From Anseranas semipalmata (Eukaryota; Chordata; Aves; Anseriformes; Anseranatidae), in the NCBI GenBank assembly GCA_013399115.1, contig VXAA01000914.1, forward strand, positions 317,515 to 381,514: a stretch of DNA of 64,000 bases, written 5' to 3'. Made by a program: the position numbers and the translations under genes. Numbering within the stretch: the first letter of the stretch is position 1; each line of letters begins with the position of its first letter. Below the pieces are notes generated by a model. It did not search any database. It saw nothing but the letters and a program-made list of their open reading frames with translations, and was not told the origin of the DNA. This document shows, piece by piece, positions 56,601-64,000 of this stretch.

Positions 56601-58239
56601 GTAGAAAGGCAGATGTTAAGAGCCTGCTTTTTATGAGGAGCTGAGCATCTCTGTTGCAGGAGGTCAATGTCAGACTCGAGCCAAGGCACCTGAAGGACTG
56701 CCACATCGAGTGGCCTTACAGAGGAACCTCGCAGCTTTACTACTCACAGCAGCAACGTACATTAACAGGTTTATTAGCATTGCTGCTCACCAGTCATTTC
56801 AAAGCTTGGTGCAGCGATTGTAGCTACACAGAAGGCAAATTCACAAGGAAATGACCAGAATCATCCATAGCTTAGATGAACTTTCTACCCTTCCCATCAA
56901 TAAAGCACCATTAACATCCTGTTCCGAGCTCGACATTGTTTATAGCATTGGAGGCTTGGCACAGCCACGGCAGAGCCTGCAGCCTGCTAAAGACATTCCC
57001 ACTCAGCTGTATCAAACTTTAGTTCAACAGGAGTTTACCGGGCAGAGCCTTACAAACCGCTGGCTGCAAACCCCGACCTCACCCGACCTGCAAGGCAAGG
57101 GAAGGTTCCGAGCTCTGCCGGGGCCAGGTCTCAGATGCGCTATGACTACCACACGCTCCGCAGTATTTTCCAGTACTATCATTGCTACCTGTAAACTGCT
57201 TAAGATAAGAAAAGGAGCCCACCAAAAATGTTCAAGGAGAGCGATAAACATTAAGGTCATAATTACAACCATTTCAGACTGGTTTACGTTTCAGTTAAGG
57301 AAACATCAGAACTTCAGGGTGAATGCTGGGGTACAGCCTGCAGTCCGCCCAACACTTCCACAACCCGACCGGCTGCATGTTGTCTTCACAGAATGTTCTT
57401 AGGGAAAAAAAAGAAATCCAATTCCAACTGTCCTGAGCAGCAAACACCTTGAACTCAGGGGAGGTAAGCAAGCATCAAGTCTTTACCAAAGACAGATTGC
57501 GGTCCTTCCCAAATTAAGGAAGATGGTTCCTGATAATTTGGCATAAAAAGCAAAATAGTTGCTTCTCTGGCAAATTATTAGAATCAGAACTTGCGCAAAA
57601 AGAGGAAAAGTGCCAAAAGCAAAGTGAGCACTGGCATCGCAGCACATACAGAATATATTATTTTGTCCCTTTGGACTTAATTAGTTCAAATTTACAAAGA
57701 ATGACACCCATAAAGATGTTAAACATTAACAAGACTTCTGTTAACTTGCTTCAAAATTAAGTTTAATTGCAAGCTCTGTTTTATACATGTTCCAGAGTTG
57801 CAAAGTCTAATGAGTATTTTATTCTTTCCACAAATATTCTATTATATTAATTCCATGCTAGAAACCCCTAGTTCCTTAAAAGGTCCAAGGNTTGAGGTTT
57901 GTTTTTTTTTTTTTGCTGGGGAACAGTGGGGATGGTGAAAACATATTAAGCAGCAATATATAGACCCTGCTGCTTAAATATTTCCTGTTTTAAGACTGAT
58001 TTTATGTTTAGAAAGAAAATGTGATACTATAAGATGCTTACGAGCTTTTTCCTTTTTCAACTGGAGATGAAGCTCAAATCAGAGAATGCATTACCTGGCT
58101 TTAAAAAGACCAAAGATTTTTACGACGAACATTCCTCTACCTGCAATGACTGCGCACATCAAGCAAAGCAGACAGAGCTGCCTATGCTTTTCACTCTGGA
58201 TGTTCTTACACTCAGGAACCGCTTCCCACAGTGTGCCAA

Positions 58240-58640
58240 ATACAGCCCATCAACTACAGCAGGACACCAGCCAGCCTCCCCAGATCCCCGTGTTTGGGCT
58301 GGGACGAGAGGCACGCGCACTCCTGGCACCCCTTGAAGGCAGGGAGCAGAGAGCCCCGGGGTGCCCTCTGCCCACAGAGCCCGGGGCTGGGGCTGGAAGA
58401 GGCTCTGTGGGGTTGCAGCAGTCCCCACGCAGCAGAAGAGCACCGGGGTGGTGAGCACCGCCCTGTGCAACCTCCCTGTGCCACCCGGCCGGGTAGATGC
58501 TCCCCGGCTCAGACTTGCTTGGGTGCCAGGAAGCAGGCTGGTAGCAGGCTGGCAGCAGGCTCTTGGCCAGCCCGACCACCCTCGGTCCACAGCCACCCGC
58601 AGAAGGGGGAGCGAGCGCCGCTTCCTCGCATGGGCACGGT
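58240..58640. other. GC-rich intronic patch with overlapping frames
   Basis: Frames of 76-176 codons overlap on both strands, dominated by Ala, Gly, Pro, Arg and Ser. The coding signal is compositional. A further GC-rich patch lies at 59,350-59,510. Confidence 0.5.
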
Positions 58641-59522
58641 TTCAGTAGCCAGACATCTAGCGCTGCGCAGGCTGGTTTCAGAACTCCTTTCAAGGCGTTC
58701 CCGTAGTCTTCCCTTCCCTTTGACTTTCTCCCAGGTTCCAGAAATTCCAGTGGGACTTTAAAATCTAAAGGATATCTGTCTGAAGTTGTACAGAACCCCT
58801 GTGACTGGGCGAAAAAAGGAAAACCAACTATCCGAGCTCCCCTGTGTCCCAGCGGGGCATTTTGAGCACAGGGAACTGCTCCAGGATCGATGGGGTTAAC
58901 TTACACTGTTACATTATAGAGCGAACAACCTTATTTCAAAATTCCGTCATGCCAGCTTCCAGCCCGAAGCACTTTTATTTTTTCCCTTTTAAGAACAGCT
59001 GACTTATCAAAAACAGGTTTTTCTAACAGAAAACCACAAGCTAAGCCACATTATTATAATTGAAGCAATTAATTACTTTTATGCCTTTCTTTTTAAGAGA
59101 TCTTTAATACAGGTAATTCTGACTAAAAGCTAATTTCAACTGCTCCATCATTTAAAGGACGATTATAAAAATTAATTTAGAAAGCGCAGAACGAAGACAA
59201 GAGGGAAAAAGGAAAGCACGGAGAGATGGGCACTTCCCCTGTGCTCCAGCTGGGCAGCAGCAAACCACCCTACTGATTTAAAAGCATGCCGAAGCCTGAT
59301 CAAGTTTTCAGGCCCCTGGTGAAAAACAAAGCAACCCCGCTTTACCGATGCGAAGCAGCTCCGTGGGCCACTGCTCAACACTGCGCACCCGTCCCGGCCA
59401 GCGACCGAGCTCTAGTGGCCACGGAGCTCTGCAGCGCCCGCTCACGCTGCCCCTTGCCTCGGGTGCTCTGGGCTTTCACCTGCTGCCTGGCCCTGCCATC
59501 GGCACGGAATTCAAAAGGGACC

Positions 59523-59550
59523 AAAAAAAAAAATATATATATATATATAA
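59523..59550 (+). repeat. Poly-A followed by (TA)n microsatellite
   Basis: Eleven A then about eight TA units. Confidence 0.95.
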
Positions 59551-60866
59551 TAAATGAAGCTTAAACTGATGTGAATGGGAGCGAACTATTTGTGTTGATT
59601 ACACTTAGAGGCAACGGCAGGGAAGCAGCTAGTCGCGTCTTGCCTTTTTCAACTTGTACAAGGCAGCAATTGCCCTTTACATGAAACTGCATCAGTGGAA
59701 CACCATAATGGCTCTAGTTTCTCTAGTTTTCCAGAGACTTGGAAAATTCCAGCTTACTGTGGCCAGGAATACAGCCATTACACGTTAGCTGTTGACAACA
59801 TTTTGCCTATTACTAATCCTCTGATATTTACTGATGTCCTGGCATCTTCTGATCTCTGCTATAAATCCAGCCACAAAAGAGGTCCCTGCGAGGAAGAATC
59901 AAAACATCCGTGTTGTAAAACAGCCAAGACTGTCAAAAACAAACTCAGCGTGAGCTAAAGAGATCATGACCTGCCATGACAAAAGAAAATGCCACCAAGG
60001 GGAAGAAGCAAAATACAATTGCCACATGAACCCAAACCACATTATTTCCTTTCACCATCCAGGCTTTGGGAAGACTGATTAGATCTCAGCATACAAAGTG
60101 TTAGAGACATTAAGAGGCAAGATATTTATATAAAGTGTCGGCTTGTAATAACTAATATTACTAGACTTGCAGTCTATGCTTGAACCAAGCAGTGTGAGAC
60201 GGGAGACATATCTGTGCCAAGATCCATCAGCGGCACCATCTCCCAGAGCGGAAAGAAACACTGATTTTTAAACACAGAGAAACACAAACGCCAAGGTGAA
60301 AGAAAACTCACAGAATTCTCTGTTTTGCTCCTACATCCCATAACAGAAACCGCTCACGTTTCTGCCTGCCAGCCCGCTCCTGCTGGCTGAGCTCAGAACC
60401 AGGCTTTGGACCAGCTCCTCAGAGAAGCATCAAGCCCTTCAGAAGGTCTCACCCCAGGGACGCAGAGCTCGGGTCTCCACTAAGATTTCAAACAGCGTTT
60501 CGCTAGGTGATACGATATTAACCAATTCTGAACTGCTATTAGGCCTTTCACTTTAACACTTAGTTTAAACTCCCTCTCCACTTAAGAATTCAGGAGTCCC
60601 CCTGTGAGTAGCTCATTTCCAGAAACATCGCACAGACCTGGAATGGAAAACAGTCTGTGTGCTCTCCTGCTTATCCCATCCATTATTGATCCTTGCCAGG
60701 GCATCTTTATCTATTTTTTAAAGCAGCAGCAGCTCAGGCCTGCAATAAGCAAACAGGAGCAGAAGTCAATTTTTTCCTCTTCAGGTGAAAGGTTGTTACT
60801 CAGTGACAAAAGGCCTCCAAGGCCTCTGCTACAGCTATTAAGTTACAGATGTTTGGCTATGGTAAA

Positions 60867-60896
60867 ATATATATATACACACACACGCGTATATAT
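60867..60896. repeat. Alternating purine-pyrimidine tract
   Basis: Thirty bases alternate purine and pyrimidine without a break, as (AT)n, then (AC)n, then CGCG, then (TA)n. Such tracts can adopt Z-DNA or cruciform structure. Confidence 0.9.
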
Positions 60897-60937
60897 TTTC
60901 ATATTCCATTGAATTTATCAAGACATATTATAGATAC

Positions 60938-60965
60938 GTCAAGATATAAATATATATATCTTGAC
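60938..60965. repeat. Perfect 11-bp inverted repeat
   Basis: GTCAAGATATA at 60,938-60,948 faces TATATCTTGAC at 60,955-60,965 across a six-base loop. It lies 40 bases after the alternating tract. Confidence 0.9.
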
Positions 60966-61718
60966 AAATACAATGGACTAGCTCTGAAAACACACTGTGT
61001 AATACTTAACCTGAAATGTTCTTCCATTCCTATGGCTGCAGCACTGGCTGAGCCCTTCATTTAACCCCTCCTATTGAGAGCAACTGTAACAGAAAGCATT
61101 AGTGTTTCTCGTCTTTGAAATGCTGAAATTTTCTTCCACTGTCTTCACATCTACTCTCCATCTCACAGGCTGTCTCTAGGAATACGTGGGGAAGGCTGAC
61201 GGAGCTCCCCCGTGTGAAGACCAGGCCAGAAGCTTCTACTAAACTGAAGCTCCTTGTTGTTTCTGTGCACAAACTGAGAAAGTACCTGGATAGATGGAAG
61301 CAATTCAATGAAGAACCTCAAAACCTGTTACAATCAACAGTAACATATTTAAACTTTGTGCTAGCCAAATATTCTATCCTCCCAGGTGAAAGAGGGAATA
61401 GGTCCTGCACCTAAAGCCCAAAAGGGAGCAAGATGCTGTTGTGTTGGCTCTAGAATAATCAACTAAGAAAGTCTCCAACATTAATAGCTTACCTTAGAAA
61501 TAAGAACAGCAATGCAAGGAGAAACACAAGTAAAACGATCTTCTGACACACAACAGCTTAGAGCCACGTTCAGTTCTGAGACCTGATCTGGTATCTAGTC
61601 TTATCTCATAAACCTGCTGGTATGTTGGCATTGCCAGCTCACAAACCCAAACCTCAGCTGCAATCCAAATAGGAAGAGGTTGGACTAAAGGGCCCGAATG
61701 CACAAGAGAAGACAAAGT

Positions 61719-61765
61719 TGTGCTGGTAAGTGACTTGTCCACTGTGACACAGTAATGGAAATAAA
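61719..61765 (+). mobile_element. MIR-like core fragment
   Basis: GTAAGTGACTTGTCCACTGT followed by GACACAGTAATGG matches the MIR core 'agtgacttgcccaaggtcacacagctagt'. The sides are not alignable by eye. Confidence 0.5.
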
Positions 61766-64000
61766 TCCCAATGCACAAGAACATCCTTCCTCCCTTGTCT
61801 AGAAATTGGCTTGCTGCCAGCTTGCTACTTAGTGAGATACTGATCCAACTCCTTTCGAAACAGCAGACATTGCCTTCGGAGAGCCTGCTACAGCCGCATT
61901 CCAGGCCCTCTGACACAACGCGCAATTTTTCACGCCTCTGGAAGGTGATGACCCGACACCTCTGCCTTGCTAGAGGGCTGCACTGGCTAAGGGGCACACA
62001 TACTTCACCACATTACCCCGAGCAGCAAACAAACCTCTCCTAAAGACAACTCTAGAATTTCTTCCCTGTATTTCATGCATTTAAATATTTCCAGAGACAA
62101 GTGGAAAGATTAGGTTGGACAGATGTGTATGACCTCAGAATTGCCAACATAAAAATAAATGACTTCTCCATAGCTCAAGCATGTGGAAAATCATGGAAAA
62201 TGCAATTCTTCCCCAACCTCAATGAATTAACCTACAATGCAAATTAAAGGGACCTGCGGTTTAATAACGGTACATGGGATACATTACCAAACATCCAAAA
62301 TCAATTTAAACAAGAGTAACATGAATTCAGCACCAAACTGAATCTGTATCATTGTGAATTCCACTTAAAGCACACGACAAAAAGCTACAGAAACTGAACA
62401 CAGGTGAATCAGTTTGTGCTTTCATAAGAGAAGCAGCTGCAGAGAACCTAGGGAAGAAAAACCAGAAGGCAAAGATCATTTAAAATATATTTTGTGAAAC
62501 AGGTGACATTTGAAAACAAAGTACTTACATTCTTTAATACAACTTGTAAATATATGACAGCATCTATGAACAGGTCCACAAAGAAACCCAGGAAGAAAGA
62601 TCTTTTGAAAGTACTGGAACAGCTGCAGAGGTGTCTCTGCTCTTTCACTTTGAAGTTGTAGATAAGGGCAAGCAGTGTAAAACATGACTTATCAGCTCTG
62701 GCAGACAGATTTTGACGTTCAAATCCAATTCCCTCAACATGGGGAATCTCTCTGCAAAGGGAGACCCCCCTGCATATGCACATCTTCAGCCAGCTTAAAC
62801 AACAACAGCAGAACCTTGCACAGAAAGTGACATGAATTGGCTTCTGATCAAGAAAGAAGTGAGCCAAAATCACGCACACAAGACCCCACCACCCGGCCCC
62901 AACAAAGGGGGATGCAAAGGCATCTCCTGGAAGCGCCTTAAGTGAAACCAGGCATCTTTCCTCCCAACAGTTGTCCAAATGCTCACTTAAACTGGGAAAG
63001 CTCAATGTCCCACCACAACAGCAGAGGAGATCTGGTGTTTTAAAAGGGTCCCAGATGCCCAACCATTTACAACCTGTGACATCATTTGCACTTAAAGTGC
63101 CCTTTCCCTGTCAAATAAAGGTATTATTCACCATTTTACAACCTATATGGTCACTTACATTTTGGCTTACATCCAGAAGGTGCTCTTGAGATTACCAATA
63201 TTTTTCTCTAGCACTCAGCCAGTTGTGTTACACCAATTTGCATGAGGTCTGTCTTTCCAGTAACTCTCCACAGCTTGCAGTTAAGTGTTTTTGCAAACAA
63301 ACTTCTCTCTTTTCCCCCCAACACATGCTTGCATCCTAGACAGAAATGGCCAAATATTAATTTCATGTTTGGAACCTTCAGAGATTCTTCCACACACTGC
63401 AGCCCTTCCTGCACCTATCCCTTGAGGCGCAGTCCACACAACAGCAGCCTTTGCATACGGTTCTCTCTCAGCCTCAGAGGGGACAAAAGGTCACATTAGG
63501 ATAAAAAAAGACAATTAAGAGATAATCAGGGTAATTTTCAGCCTAAAAGCATCTTCCTCCTTAGTTTAAATAGCTAGCCTGAATATTCATGGAATGTTCT
63601 CTGCTATCTAGCAAATAGAATTAATCATAATAATGCATGGAAAAATAAGATTAGCTAGAAAGTGGTATATGAAATCTAATCATGTTTTATTGAATGAAAC
63701 ATGAGTGGGAGAGGTCATGAGGCCCCTTCACTGTAATTTGTCACAAAAGTCGCTCTCCCTGCCGTGTGCTGGGCAGAAGAGCTGCTCAGCCTTGGGGAGC
63801 GCCGAGCTCTCGCCTACCTGGAGAAGCAGGGGCAGCTGGCAGGAGGACCAGCAGGATCGGCCGGGTCCATACACGCTGCAGCTTCAGGAAGGTGTTGCAC
63901 ATAGTGTCAGCCAAGGCCATAGCTGATGAGAGCTAACATAGTCTGCACGTTATTTTTATCAGCTCAGCTGCTGTCAAAATCCTCCTTTCCTTACCAGAAA

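Noticed and set aside
56851..57402. Plus-strand frame of 183 codons starting with ATG
   Set aside because: No recognisable motif, no promoter or polyadenylation signal, and nothing exon-like at its ends.
58159..58761. Overlapping frames of 76-176 codons on both strands
   Set aside because: GC-rich composition removes stop codons; low-complexity residues and no domains.
61494..61997. Minus-strand frame of 167 codons
   Set aside because: It overlaps a MIR-like core on the other strand, so it is better explained as translated repeat and intron.
62448..63062. Minus-strand open frame of 204 codons, cysteine- and phenylalanine-rich
   Set aside because: No domain, no convincing start context and composition typical of translated intron; the longest chance frame is expected to be about this size in 64 kb.

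Overview
The window looks like part of a bird genome, or less likely another sauropsid. It is intron-rich nuclear DNA with few interspersed repeats, a few decayed MIR-type SINEs, scattered GC-rich patches and vertebrate splice sites. The best-supported gene is the 5'-proximal part of CSMD2 (CUB and Sushi multiple domains 2), on the minus strand. Five internal exons lie between 23,635 and 4,833. All five agree in reading phase with their neighbours and have consensus splice sites. Together they encode the end of the CUB domain before the linker, the linker itself, one Sushi/CCP domain and the start of the next CUB domain. The gene's start and end are both outside the window, and nearly all other sequence here is CSMD2 intron.

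Layout from left to right: 1-4,832 is intron with a hairpin-like old repeat and an assembly gap in a poly-A tract. 4,833-9,063 holds three compactly spaced exons. The linker exon is at 17,068-17,145 and the CUB-end exon at 23,523-23,635. From 23,636 to the right edge is one very long intron of at least 40 kb.

Nested in that long intron, on the plus strand, is an intact single-exon ORF of 161 codons (49,539-50,024) with one recognisable HMG box. It lies antisense to CSMD2, which is where human HMGB4 lies, so I call it an HMGB4-like gene. Its first HMG box is badly degraded and its second is cut short in helix III. It sits in a GC-rich promoter region with two oppositely oriented CCAAT motifs and a four-codon upstream ORF.

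Divergent from it on the minus strand, at 45.97-43.5 kb, are three phase-compatible exon-like segments with good splice signals, and a fourth weaker one at 40.9-40.6 kb. I do not recognise the protein. If real, it is a second gene nested in the same intron. The rest of the window holds microsatellites, several perfect inverted repeats, MIR remnants and GC-rich patches without a convincing gene. I saw no viral, CRISPR, rRNA or tRNA features.
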